A stretch of DNA of 64,000 nucleotides from Trichobilharzia regenti. Lineage: Eukaryota > Platyhelminthes > Trematoda > Strigeidida > Schistosomatidae. Shown here one piece after another: positions 54,915-64,000 of the stretch; positions within the stretch are counted from its first letter, which is position 1; each line of letters begins with the position of its first letter. The notes below the pieces were generated by a model. The model was not told the origin of the DNA. It did no database searches and saw only the letters and a list, made by a program, of their open reading frames with translations. The DNA lies in assembly GCA_944472135.2 (NCBI GenBank), contig OX235270.1, forward strand, positions 141,313,632 through 141,377,631. Direction: 5' to 3'. Position numbers and translations under genes: made by a program.

Positions 54915-55280
54915 TGTCAATCACGTCTCATAAACCGTTAATGCCCAGCTCTCGCTACGCTCGGGCCCACGCTGTTCTTAGAAGATTTCTCAGAAACGCT
55001 TAGTAACAACGGACGAAAAAACCAAAACACCAATTGTTGACTTGAGTATTATGTATTGTTACACCAGCATATAAATCAAGTATCACTAAGCAAACTAAGG
55101 TCTGAAAACAAATATTACAATAATAAATCTCTGTATTACTTCTGACGATGTTTCATTCTTCTTTCTGAACAGCGACCGATGAGACGATGACTGCCGTATT
55201 GATGCCTCCGCGAAAATTGGGGAAGTTGATTTTGAGCAAACAACCAAAAATTGATCGTTCAATCTTCAACTCCATTGACA
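54915..55280 (-). repeat. 5' LTR of copy 1
   Basis: 366 bases bounded by TGTCA/TGACA; contains a (TTATTA)-type AT stretch and the GC-rich GCGTGGGCCCGAGCGTAGCG segment (element strand) near its downstream end. Confidence 0.9.
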
Positions 55281-55340
55281 GGTGATGATAAGCAAACACC
55301 CTTATCTTACTCCTGTATTCACTTTGAATACTTACATGCT
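55281..55340 (-). pseudogene. Continuation of the split RTE-like relic
   Basis: The first five bases are the target duplication. AAACACCCTTATCTTACTCC continues the alignment to the RTE copy at 16720-16760 (AGACAGCCTTGTTCTACTCC), interrupted exactly by the LTR element. Confidence 0.65.
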
Positions 55341-55359
55341 GTATAGCGTTTTCTGCTGT

Positions 55360-56345
55360 TTATTTAATTGTTTCATATAGTTCATCATCTATTAGATTTT
55401 TCACTGTCAACTTCATAATCTGGTCACCCTTGAATGGTAGGTTAATAAAGATAGCTTTCTTTGGTACAGAAGCTGTCTTTTTTTCGAGATGTGATCTTAC
55501 TTTGCTGTGACAAGTGATAGAGTTCTCTGGATAACCATTAGCTAGCGAAACTGAATGTACATGTCGAAACTCATCCATCAATGTGTCACTCGTGCATATT
55601 TTTCGGGCCCTTGAGAACAAACATTTCACTCACTAGGGAACGTTTATACTGGATAGGAACAAAACTGGCAAAATGAAGATATTGTCCACTCTATGTCTGT
55701 TTACGAAAACTAGATCGCTAAATTGTTCTATCATCTCTCCTGGTCATTGTAATATCTAGGATACCGATTTTGTTATTCGGTTCTAGTTCGGAAGTCACTC
55801 GGATATTTGGACTACATGATCTGGATAAATATGATTGGCCAATAATTGGTATTTTCTTTTGTTTGTTATATAACTGAGTAATTGTGAACTATGTTAGTTG
55901 TAGAGCGGTTGTAAAGAAACTATGAAATGACGACATCATTTCGCGAAATTTGTCTTCTAAAGCCTACTCGATTCTAGTTCGGAAGTCACTCGAATATTTG
56001 GATGCATATGATTAAATAGGGTAATAAAGTTTTCAACAGACTTACTGTTATTACCAATAATGAGAGTAACGTCTACATTACGTGTATACAGCATAAATTC
56101 TCCAAGCATACCTTGCATTTGTTTCTCTAATTTTGACATGAATATATCTGCTAACAGAGGCCCCAGAGGGCTTCCCATAGCAACACCATCGATTTGTTTG
56201 TATGCCTTTTCTTGGAAAGTGAATCTAATATGTCATGAACTTTATTTTATTATTGTTAACCTTATTAGTTGTAAAGCGGTTTTAAAGAAACTACGAAATG
56301 ACGATATCATCTCGCGAAATTTGTCTTCTTAGTGCCTTATTCAAA
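55360..56345 (-). pseudogene. Penelope-like element fragments with direct terminal repeats
   Basis: 56178-55957 reads M-G-S-P-L-G-P-L-L-A-D-I-F and a mutated Y-T-R-N-V-D-V-T (the normal Asp pair is lost). 55629-55360 reads F-S-R-A-R-K-I-C, L-A-N-G-Y-P and F-I-N-L-P-F-K-G-D-Q. Between and beside them, 55885-55965 and 56235-56345 are copies of the terminal repeat also seen at 49.8 and 50.6 kb, here in direct orientation. Confidence 0.65.
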
Positions 56346-57210
56346 TTTATCAAAGGGACTGATTGTTTTAATTAGTGAACTTGTTTGTTCGAAAGAATTT
56401 ACCGGACTTGATGTTGTTATGTTACATTGCACACAAAAGCCACCATAGGAAAACTGAAAAATGATTTTTGAAAATAGGACGTTTTGGATCCATGCAGTGT
56501 GAATCAGTTACTCCGAAACACGGAACTGAGAGCCTTTGCAGTTGTCATTACTTTGTGCGTTATTATGGGCTAGGTTTTCACTCACTGTTCCTGTAAGACA
56601 TCGCTCATTTGCGATGAGGGACTTTGACTAAATAAACCTCGATTTACTAGCACATGAGATGAGAACTACGACTTGAATTACATTCTGAAGGTATTCAGTG
56701 TTAGTCATCCTGCTATCTAGTTCACCTTAAGAAAAAGCTGACTGAAAAATCTTTCTTTGGTGTGCTACTGACAAGGACACCCGAAGGGTCTTTGAAAAAA
56801 TCTCTTTGTGGAAAAACGATGTGGAAGCAGAGTATGTGGGAGAAATGTAGAGATCGATAATATAGTTAAAAATGTGTTGCACCCAAAATTGAAATTTAGG
56901 GTGACACTGAGAGTGAAATACTTAAAATTCTTCTGACGTGATCATTTATAAAAACGTTGTTTACTGCCACGTTACGAATAACCCACTCTAGCCATCCACT
57001 GGGGCACCTTAATGTCAAGTAAATGTTACCTCGATTATCCAATTACATGTGCATTTATACGTTCACCTGCTCTTACAGAGCTAGGAATAATAATAATAAT
57101 GGTAAAGCTTTATTTAAGACAGTATGCGAATTTACTGTACAAAAATTTCAGCGTATTCAGCTCCAAAGTACTTTTTTCTTCGCACTAGATTCACATGTAA
57201 ATTAATAATC
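56346..57210. other. No gene recognised
   Basis: A short (TAA)n run at about 57088-57103; otherwise nothing supported. Confidence 0.5.
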
Positions 57211-57213
57211 CGA

Positions 57214-58337
57214 GTGACTCTAAAGAATAGGAACCCAAACCGAAACGACCTTGAGAAACCAACCAGGTGACTCCGTTGTTTCTATAAGTAATTATGGATG
57301 CTGTACACCTTTTGCGTCGTAAATTCGCTCCGGATCTTGTTTTTGATTACTGTTTGGATAAGGGACTGATTGCAAGGTTGAAAATTTGTCAGTGCGGAGG
57401 TGATATGGGTATACAAAAATACGCACAGTCCATTGATGGGTTTGCATACAGGTATAATGAGTGCCGGAGGAGAAAATCAGTTTGAGAGGGTATGTCGTTC
57501 TTTTTTAGTTTACAGATTCCTTATGCACTTTCTTCTCAAAGCCATAATTACCCTTAAAAAATTTTAATGATCTGTAATTTCTGGATATTGAACAGACCAG
57601 TTTCACCAACGACTTATTGAATGCAAAATCCAGAAGTGTCTACAGTGCAGTGGCACTAATACTGCAGAGACGTATCGACCTGAAAAATGGCGTAATCGTT
57701 CAAATTGATAAGACCGTATGAATGAAAAGGAAATATAATCGTGACAGATTATCAGTAAATCAGCAATGGATTTTGAGTATCTGTGACACCACTCTCCGAA
57801 AAGGATATATTGAGGCGATTCCTAATCGCAGTGCTGGTGTATTATTGCCTATTATCCAGCGCTTAGTGCCACCTGGGACCACTATTCACACAGATGAATG
57901 GAGCAGTTACGGTAAATAGTCGATTCTCGGCTATATTCATCATGTAGTCAACCACACAAACCGTTTTCGTAATCCTTTGGATGGAACTCATACTAATTCG
58001 ATCGAAAGTTTCTGGAGTCACCTAAAAAACGGATTTGACCGGTGAATGGATCTAGATATCCAACGATATACAGTTATTTTGATGAGTTTATGTATAGAAC
58101 TTGGTTTAACATCAGCATGAAGACACCTATGAGAAATTGGGAGCTTTTTTGCAACATATACGAAAATGTTATCCATTGTAACTATTTTTTAACACAGCAT
58201 TACTTTTATATAAACGATTTTTCACAATAATGCGCTGCTATTTTGAACCCTCTGATTGGTCCGAGTTGTCCTTGACAAGGTCGTTTGTGTGTTCGTATGT
58301 CGTTTTGGTTTTGGTTCCTATTGCCTAGAGTCACCAC
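57214..58337 (+). mobile_element. Merlin (IS1016-like) DNA transposon relic
   Basis: Terminal inverted repeats pair GTGACTCTAAAG...GGAACC (57214) with GGTTCC...CTAGAGTCAC (ending 58334). The transposase begins near 57294 (M-D-A-V-H-L-L-R-R-K-F, C-L-D-K-G-L-I, C-Q-C-G-G) and, after a frameshift, gives V-I-V-Q-I-D-K-T-V, P-P-G-T-T-I-H-T-D-E-W-S-S-Y and H-T-N-S-I-E-S-F-W-S-H-L-K. The presumed catalytic triad is D (57707), D (57893) and E (58004), all in one frame, with 37 residues between the last two. In-frame stops and the frameshift inactivate it. Merlin elements were described from Schistosoma mansoni (Feschotte, established). An imperfect duplication AATCCGA/AATCTGA may flank it. Confidence 0.82.
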
Positions 58338-58497
58338 AATCTGAATTTTATCTTTATTTCATTGAAGAATTGTACAGCGTTTACTTGGGAGCAAGTTAAG
58401 TCATCGCGCAAGTTTATGTACAGGTCATTTGATATAATTGGACGATTAAAACAATGATAAATCCAGAAGAAATTAAGCATTTTGGAGGAAAGTGATT

Positions 58498-58815
58498 TCG
58501 GTAGCCCGATGATTCAAGCAGGCCACCATATATAATATATATTTCTTCCTGTTTATGCAGGAACATACCAGTTGTACAGGCATGGATAAGTTATCATATA
58601 AATTACACATAATTTGGTGTATGATGAATTTACAGTTTGGTTGTTCTTTCTGACATTACAGTCCATCGGAACAGTCTGCTATAAAGTCTGTTTGTGCAAC
58701 AAATAAAGAAATATAGAAATATTGTCTTCGCATTAACAAAAAACCCAGACATCAGATGGATGTAATACAAATATCTGGGAAAAATAAAGCTTGAAGTCAA
58801 TTCTCCTATATAACT
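58498..58815 (+). repeat. Unclassified dispersed repeat, copy 2
   Basis: Inverted relative to 48770-49115 with shared GTACAGGCATGGATAA and GTCTTCGCATTAACAAAAA segments. Its start (GGTAGCCCGATGATTC) resembles the SINE family B tail junction. Confidence 0.55.
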
Positions 58816-59504
58816 TTGTTGTGAACAGCACCCATGGCTTGAAGTTTATCGATGTATTATGTTGAGATCAGTGATATATTTATTCCACTTTTTCTTCAGT
58901 CTTATCGTAGTTTTATAACAGGAAAGAAATTTGATCGTGGATGCGAAAACTAGATAAGGTCATATTAAGTTGTTTCACTGCATCAAATGGTGCCGAGGTC
59001 GGTTCCAGAATTCCCCATTTGCTCCATTTGTGTCTGCACGGCGGACTGTATTCGTAAGTTCAGTAAAATGTTGAAAACTGTTTGAAAACCAGTTGCTTCT
59101 TCATTTCAGATCATGAATACTCATTTACAGCATTTTCGCCAGCGTCTTCAAATGGTGGAATTGGATCGTTCATGGAATTTGATTGGTTATGAGATAGACG
59201 GTTTGGAATTAATCCTCGTTTCAGTTTAGATGCAGGGTTTTTCGACCTCGACCAGAAGATGAATAGGAGCAGCAGAATAACAGAATGAGAAAGTATGTGA
59301 AAGTGAAAAGGACATTAATATTTTTTGCACTTATAAATGTTTATGTCAATTGTATAGTATACATTAGTAAAAATTTACGTTTTAGTTGTGTTTTCACGTA
59401 TTTATGCGAAGTCTCAGAGTTTATTTAGTGTCATAATGTGTATTAGTGAGTCTGAGCGTTTTAGCGTTCTAATGTCTGGTGCGTTTTAGAAATAAGTGAT
59501 GGGT
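58816..59504. other. No gene recognised
   Basis: Nothing supported. Confidence 0.45.
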
Positions 59505-60475
59505 TCTGGTAGGGATAATCATTGGGACAAAACAGTTTATATAGCAAGCGTTTGAAGGTTACACTAGAGTGACACGTCCTATTTCTAAGGGTAAACTAAT
59601 CCTGTATGTTCCGTACTAAGTCTATATGCATCCATGCTGCTAGTTTATTTATATTTTTTAGATTGCAAAGGGTGTTGAAGTGCGTCTTTTAGGTGCTGTA
59701 GTAGATTAGTGATTGATTCGTTCTAGAAGTAAATAGTTTATTAATATAATCAGTAGAGCGAAACAGTCTGTACAAAGAGCGTTTGAAGCTTGTAACTGAA
59801 GAGCAAGTTCTGATATCTATAGGCAGGCTATTCCATATTTTAGAATACATGACTGTGAAGAAGTTTTCACGGAGTGTTGACTTAAAGGAATGAGTTGTCA
59901 CTGTGGAAGTTTGGTTACGCAGATCGTAAGAACCTTCCTGTGCGAATTGTATGTCCCTGTTACCTGAGAATGATATTTTGTGAAGGACCTTGAAGAAGAA
60001 TATTAGGTTTATAATAAGTCGCCTTATCCAAAGTGAGTCAAGTTTTAGGATCATGCGGCGTGAGATATAGTCTTTCTTACAATCGTAGCCAAGTAGTTTT
60101 GAGGTAAAATATCGTTGGATACTTTCCATTCTTAGCTTATCACGTGTATGAGTGTTGCTTATAATAAATGGACAGTATTCTAGTAGTTGTCTGACACATG
60201 TTTTGTACAGAATTAGCTTGGCTTCATTGTCGTGAAAGTTCCTGATTATGCATCCTAAGAGCATCCTCGATTTTCTAGTCTGTGATGCTACTTGCTCAGA
60301 GAATGTCAAGTCACTAGAGTGCCTGAGGCCTAAGTCAACGACACTTCGGAGTCTGGTTAAGTTAGCAGATTTGAGCGTTAATTTCAGGTCAATTGAGGGT
60401 GCACCGAAGCAGATCCAGCCACATTTGTTCAGATTAAATTGGAGGTTCCAGAAGGACGACCAAGCAGTCACTTAG
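59505..60475 (-). pseudogene. CR1-a-like 3' fragment, C-terminal RT region
   Basis: A 260-codon open frame (60471-59689) reads F-N-L-N-K-C-G-W-I-C-F-G, V-V-D-L-G-L-R, M-L-L-G-C-I-I-R-N-F, L-E-Y-C-P-F-I and V-M-Y-S-K-I-W-N-S-L-P. It is colinear with 47420-48150 but clearly diverged. It starts after the catalytic Asp motif and is 5'-truncated, a usual non-LTR feature. Confidence 0.8.
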
Positions 60476-60699
60476 GACGTCACATAGGACGTTCTTTGAG
60501 AACCACATCCCGCTGCGTTTGGGAAGACTTCCCGGTTTGGCTGGGCAAAGGAAAAAGTAGAGGTATTAATTCATCCGTATTGCAAAGTATTGTAAATTCT
60601 GACATGCGGAATCCGATACATCGTTTGATATAGTCTACAAGGTCCTACAAAGTTTCCCAAACGGGAGGCGAGTGCATTTATTTTTTATTTATTTTTTTA
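60476..60699. other. No gene recognised
   Basis: Contains a small direct repeat (AGGACGTCACATAGGACGTTC) at about 60473-60493; no family. Confidence 0.4.
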
Positions 60700-60795
60700 T
60701 TTTTGATTACAGCTTGATTCCACACTGTATCTTTGGTACAAGTATGGAATTTTTAGCGTGGATATCGGTAGCCCAAAATCCGCAGGCAGAGGCTT
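60700..60795 (-). repeat. SINE family B tail
   Basis: GATTACAGCTTGATTCCACA and GGTAGCCCAAAATCCGCAGG match the tail of the copy at 34385-34562; the tRNA-like head is missing. Confidence 0.55.
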
Positions 60796-61260
60796 AAGCA
60801 GTACTCAACATAAGGCTAGAACATTGAGTACAAAAACAATCTGTACGATCTCTTTCGTTACCACGGCTTTGATTTTACTATGTAATTCCCATAACAACTT
60901 TGTTATTTTACTTTATTCCGTGCTCCATTTTTTACATTATGTTATCATATTCTAACATTTTATCCAGTCAACTACTTTGAGAACATTTCATGTATCCCAT
61001 GTTTCCATCACATCATATTCACATATTAACCTTTTCGAATGCACCTTATTTTCCGATCATCTATTTCACACCTGTCTGTTGAAATTTAAGTAGGTCTCTA
61101 TTTATTTAGTTATTCATTCATACATAATAATAGTTCATACTTCGTATCGACTGAAGTTAACAAGAAATGCATGCCATTTTTAGAGGCAAGGTCAGTTATA
61201 TTATAAATTACAGTTCTGAAGTGTCATAAATTATTAAATTTACAAAAGTTTGAATCGCTC
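60796..61260. other. No gene recognised
   Basis: AT-rich flank of the second LTR element. Confidence 0.45.
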
Positions 61261-61627
61261 TGTCAATGGAGTTGAAGATTGAACGATCAATTCTTGGTTG
61301 TTTGCTCAAAATCAACTTCCCCGATTTTCGCGGAGGCATCAATACGACAGTCATCGTCTCATCGGTCGCTGTTCAGAAAGAAGAGTAAAATATCGTCAGA
61401 AGTAACAATGATTTATTATTGTAATATTAGTTTTCAGACCTTAGTTTGCTTAGTTCGCTTATTCCTTTTATATGTTGGTGTAACAATACAGAAATATCAA
61501 ACGGCAGATCGGTGTTTTGGTTTTTGCGTCCGTTATAACTAAGCGTTTCTGAGAAATCTTCTAAGAACAGCGTGGGCCCGAGCGTAGCGAGAGCTGGGCA
61601 TTAACGGTTTATGAGACGTGATTGACA
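61261..61627 (+). repeat. 5' LTR of copy 2
   Basis: 367 bases, TGTCA...TGACA. The U5 terminal bases agree with the 5' LTR of copy 1, showing that the 3' LTR of copy 1 is the deviant one there. Confidence 0.88.
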
Positions 61628-61645
61628 GTTTCTGACGATAGAAAC
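61628..61645 (+). promoter_or_regulatory. Stem-loop at the primer-binding position, copy 2
   Basis: Identical GTTTCT-GACGAT-AGAAAC directly after the LTR, conserved while surrounding LTR sequence diverges. Confidence 0.55.
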
Positions 61646-61771
61646 AGATCTGGCGGATTGAAACAGTTGGTGAAGGTTTGGATAGTCGCCGTTCATTTTT
61701 CCTGGTGCCGGTCAAGTCCTCTTTGAACAAGCAATATCTGGAACTTTTTTGGAATTTGGTCAAGTTCAACA

Positions 61772-63727
61772 ATGCCTGGGTCAAAGAAGGGACAGAGTGT
61801 GTTGGATGCAAACAGGAAAGTAAGTCATGGTGACTTGTCTGTTAATTGTAACGATGTGTCTGATGTTAAGCATGACATGGTTGATGTTACTGTTTCGCCG
61901 TTCAGGGATAATAGGAACATCAAACTCCCTAAATTTGAACCACGATGTTTTGATGGAAACCCGGCTGATTATTTACAATTTGTAAAGGAGTTTGAGATCA
62001 TGCTGAATAGTTTTCTATTAAATGATGAATTGAAGTTAATGTATTTGATGAGGTATTGCACTGGAGATACTGCAAGAGCTATACAGTGCTGTAAGTTTAT
62101 GAAGCCAAAAGAGGGCTACTACGAGGCTCTGAGCATATTACGTCAAAGGTTTGGAAGACCTTCGATGATTGCAGGGAAATTATTCGAGGCTGTTGAGGGT
62201 AATGGTGGTCAGTTACAGGATGACTCCCAGGCACTCACTGAGTTTTTAGATAATTTGCTAATTTACAAGAATGGAATGATTTCGATGAATCGAATGAGTG
62301 ACCTCAACTCGAGTTTTATACTAGAAGTAATAGCAAGACGTCTACCTACCAGACTGCAAAGGAAGTGGGTGAAGACAAGCTCCCGTATGGAGGATGAGGG
62401 TATCGAGCCAAAGTTTGATGATATCCTGAAACTGGTAAATACTAGTGTCAATGAATCTATGAGCAAGTTTTCCAGTCTGTTAGATCTCACCCCTAGAATA
62501 GAGCAGTCTGAGATCAAAATGCAATCATTGATGACGAGTAGGCCTCAGAGAGGTGGATATCGAGAAAGCTCCATGATGTCTAGTAATGCATATAGACCTA
62601 GTGAGTGTAACAGGTTTCGTAGTACATCCTCAACAGATAAGTTACAAGATACAAGACAAACACGGTTGTGCTTGACACGTGTGCAAGAGGTGCATACAGA
62701 AGTGAACTGTGAACCGGTGAGCAAGTTCAGTGATAAGCTAAATGTAAACTCCAGGTCTGACTCCGAATTGTGTGACGATAACGGTGTGATCAAGAAGTCT
62801 GTAGTTGCAACTGGTAAGCCGTTGTTGAATAGAGTGTCACAGAATAGAGTTACTGCTTCAGAGTGCAGTTCTGACCCTACAAGTTTACAAAGTATATCTA
62901 GTCAGAGTGAAGTTATAAAACCTTTAATGATTTGTGAGGAGGAACCAAAATTGTCTACTTCTGTTATTAAAGAGTTTGAAAATGATGAACTTGACGGTAA
63001 ATTGAATATTTGTGGTAATGATCATGATAGTGCAAATTTGTCTTTGGTTGATCATGATGAGATGAGGGATATGCCTACTACTGCTAAGTTAAATAAAGGT
63101 TCTGTACAACTACAACGTGAAGTAGAATTGAACGCAGATGCAGTTCCAGAAGGTGTGCATACTTGTGAGACAGTCAGTGTAATTGATCAGCATGTAGCCC
63201 ACCTATCATCAGATGATAGTGCTAAACCCGAACTAGTAGTGAAAGACAGCAGTGGTGGTAATCTTGCAGTTGGACAACTATCTGAGATCCGAAAAAGAAC
63301 AGCTTCTGATCCACCGCTAAGTTCATCACCTTGTGTCACTCAGTCGTCGTTGGTGCTGTCATCCACAATGAAACAGACGCCCATCAACTCAAGTATCTTG
63401 TGCAATGACTATGGTAGTATCAGTTCGTTTGAAAGGACGAATATCAATGGTCAGTTTAGTGTGGATAAGCCAAGTGTAAAGGAGAGAGTTATTGTTAAAT
63501 TGACTTGCACGAATAAAGGCATTTCTAGTTTCAAGTTACTATTTGAATGTTATTATCTTTGGTGTAAATTACTCTGTTTCTATACTTGGTTGATGAGATA
63601 TGTCGTGTGTTTGTTGGTCATCTATATTCTACGATACAATGACATGGGCGTGTTGCCGTTCAGATTTGAGGATATAGCTGATAGAAGGAAGTTAGCAAAT
63701 GAACTCTGCGACGATTTTCCAACCTAG
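61772..63727 (+). CDS. Gag-like protein, DUF1759 type (copy 2), zinc knuckle damaged
   Basis: 651 codons with no stop, the same length as copy 1, and closely similar throughout. The DUF1759-type region is almost unchanged. The zinc knuckle has C-L-T-R where copy 1 has C-F-T-C, so the second zinc ligand is Arg. The region just before (about residues 245-275) is the most divergent part. The hydrophobic tail is conserved with small changes. Preserved frame despite ligand loss suggests either recent decay or that the knuckle is dispensable. Confidence 0.85.
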   Translation: MPGSKKGQSVLDANRKVSHGDLSVNCNDVSDVKHDMVDVTVSPFRDNRNIKLPKFEPRCFDGNPADYLQFVKEFEIMLNSFLLNDELKLMYLMRYCTGDTARAIQCCKFMKPKEGYYEALSILRQRFGRPSMIAGKLFEAVEGNGGQLQDDSQALTEFLDNLLIYKNGMISMNRMSDLNSSFILEVIARRLPTRLQRKWVKTSSRMEDEGIEPKFDDILKLVNTSVNESMSKFSSLLDLTPRIEQSEIKMQSLMTSRPQRGGYRESSMMSSNAYRPSECNRFRSTSSTDKLQDTRQTRLCLTRVQEVHTEVNCEPVSKFSDKLNVNSRSDSELCDDNGVIKKSVVATGKPLLNRVSQNRVTASECSSDPTSLQSISSQSEVIKPLMICEEEPKLSTSVIKEFENDELDGKLNICGNDHDSANLSLVDHDEMRDMPTTAKLNKGSVQLQREVELNADAVPEGVHTCETVSVIDQHVAHLSSDDSAKPELVVKDSSGGNLAVGQLSEIRKRTASDPPLSSSPCVTQSSLVLSSTMKQTPINSSILCNDYGSISSFERTNINGQFSVDKPSVKERVIVKLTCTNKGISSFKLLFECYYLWCKLLCFYTWLMRYVVCLLVIYILRYNDMGVLPFRFEDIADRRKLANELCDDFPT

Positions 63728-63730
63728 AGC

Positions 63731-64000
63731 GTCAACCTGAGAAGGGTTGTAGGCGTACTGCTGTAAGTCCTACAATTCTTCAAAGGGTAGCGCATCAATG
63801 AGCAGTCCAATGTGCTTGGTGTATGATCTTGTACATATGTTCATATTGTATATACTGAATTGATATCATCTGTCATCTAGCTGTTGGTAATTCTGTTTGT
63901 GTCCGGACGACTTCCACTTGGATCATCAACCTGAGAAGGAATGTAGGCGTACTGCTGTAAGTCCTACAGTTCTTCAAGGGTAGTTTGTCGTGTCAGAATC
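63731..64000 (+). repeat. ~190-bp tandem repeats of copy 2
   Basis: Cores start at about 63731 and 63925 (spacing 194), with the first four bases past the stop codon, as in copy 1. The array is cut by the window end. Confidence 0.8.

Larger units (their letters stand above)
51300..55280 (-). mobile_element. Complete gag-only BEL/Pao-like LTR retrotransposon (copy 1)
   Basis: The 3981-base element has two 366-bp LTRs, each bounded by TGTCA and TGACA, a purine tract next to the 3' LTR, a stem-loop next to the 5' LTR, one long gag-like frame and a repeat-bearing 3' region. The internal DNA is only about 3.25 kb. I see no protease, RT, RNase H or integrase frame on either strand. A five-base duplication and a split RTE relic on both sides prove a clean insertion. 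The LTRs are identical except for a five-base window near the U5 terminus, so it is recent. It must rely on enzymes from another element (inference). Confidence 0.88.
61261..64000 (+). mobile_element. Gag-only BEL/Pao-like LTR retrotransposon (copy 2, runs off window)
   Basis: Same layout as copy 1 on the plus strand: 5' LTR, stem-loop, gag-like frame and tandem repeats. The 3' LTR lies beyond the window. The 5' LTR differs from copy 1 at many positions, so the two copies are not from one recent event. Confidence 0.85.

Noticed and set aside
55881..56345. Direct repeats as LTRs of an LTR retrotransposon
   Set aside because: The enclosed frame is PLE RT, and the repeats match PLE terminal repeats at 50 kb.
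1..64000. CRISPR array, bacterial operons or phage
   Set aside because: No regular short repeats with unique spacers and no prokaryotic gene organisation; splice sites and element types are animal.

Overview
The window looks like schistosome (parasitic flatworm) nuclear DNA. It is AT-rich, has no bacterial gene organisation, and is dominated by decayed retroelements typical of Schistosoma: Penelope-like elements (PLEs), RTE-like and CR1-like non-LTR retrotransposons, BEL/Pao and Gypsy LTR pieces, a Merlin DNA transposon, tRNA-derived SINEs, and Sm-alpha-type retroposons that carry the schistosome hammerhead ribozyme motif. Species cannot be fixed from the sequence alone.

One host gene is complete. 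On the minus strand, seven small exons between 41107 and 8985 join in phase at GT-AG junctions into a 247-residue protein (744 nt with stop). It reads as an endophilin-B-like BAR-domain protein that ends where the BAR domain ends, with no SH3 domain. Intron 1 is 37 nt; the other five are about 2.1, 8.9, 7.3, 7.6 and 5.3 kb and hold nearly all the transposon debris between 9 and 40 kb. This small-5'/large-3' intron layout is a known schistosome habit. A TATA-like box and a 3'-splice-like AG lie just upstream of the ATG.

Layout: 1-4.5 kb, three PLE relics; 4.6-8.9 kb, SINEs, Sm-alpha-like copies and a Gypsy gag fragment; 9-41 kb, the host gene with intronic repeats, including two short PLEs with inverted arms and hammerhead-like outer ends; 41.3-49.5 kb, CR1 elements, one full-length-like copy on each strand meeting head to head near 43.96 kb; 49.8-56.3 kb, PLE pieces and an RTE relic split by an LTR element; 57.2-58.3 kb, a Merlin relic; 59.5-60.5 kb, a CR1 3' fragment; 61.3 kb to the end, a second LTR element.

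The most unusual content is a compact LTR retrotransposon present twice in opposite orientation. The complete copy (51300-55280) has 366-bp LTRs, a 5-bp target duplication (GGTGA), a polypurine tract and one 651-codon gag-like (DUF1759-type, BEL/Pao) frame, but no protease, reverse transcriptase, RNase H or integrase. The gag ends in a hydrophobic, membrane-like tail, and its stop codon is followed by ~190-bp tandem repeats. I infer a non-autonomous, gag-only BEL family that depends on enzymes from an autonomous relative.
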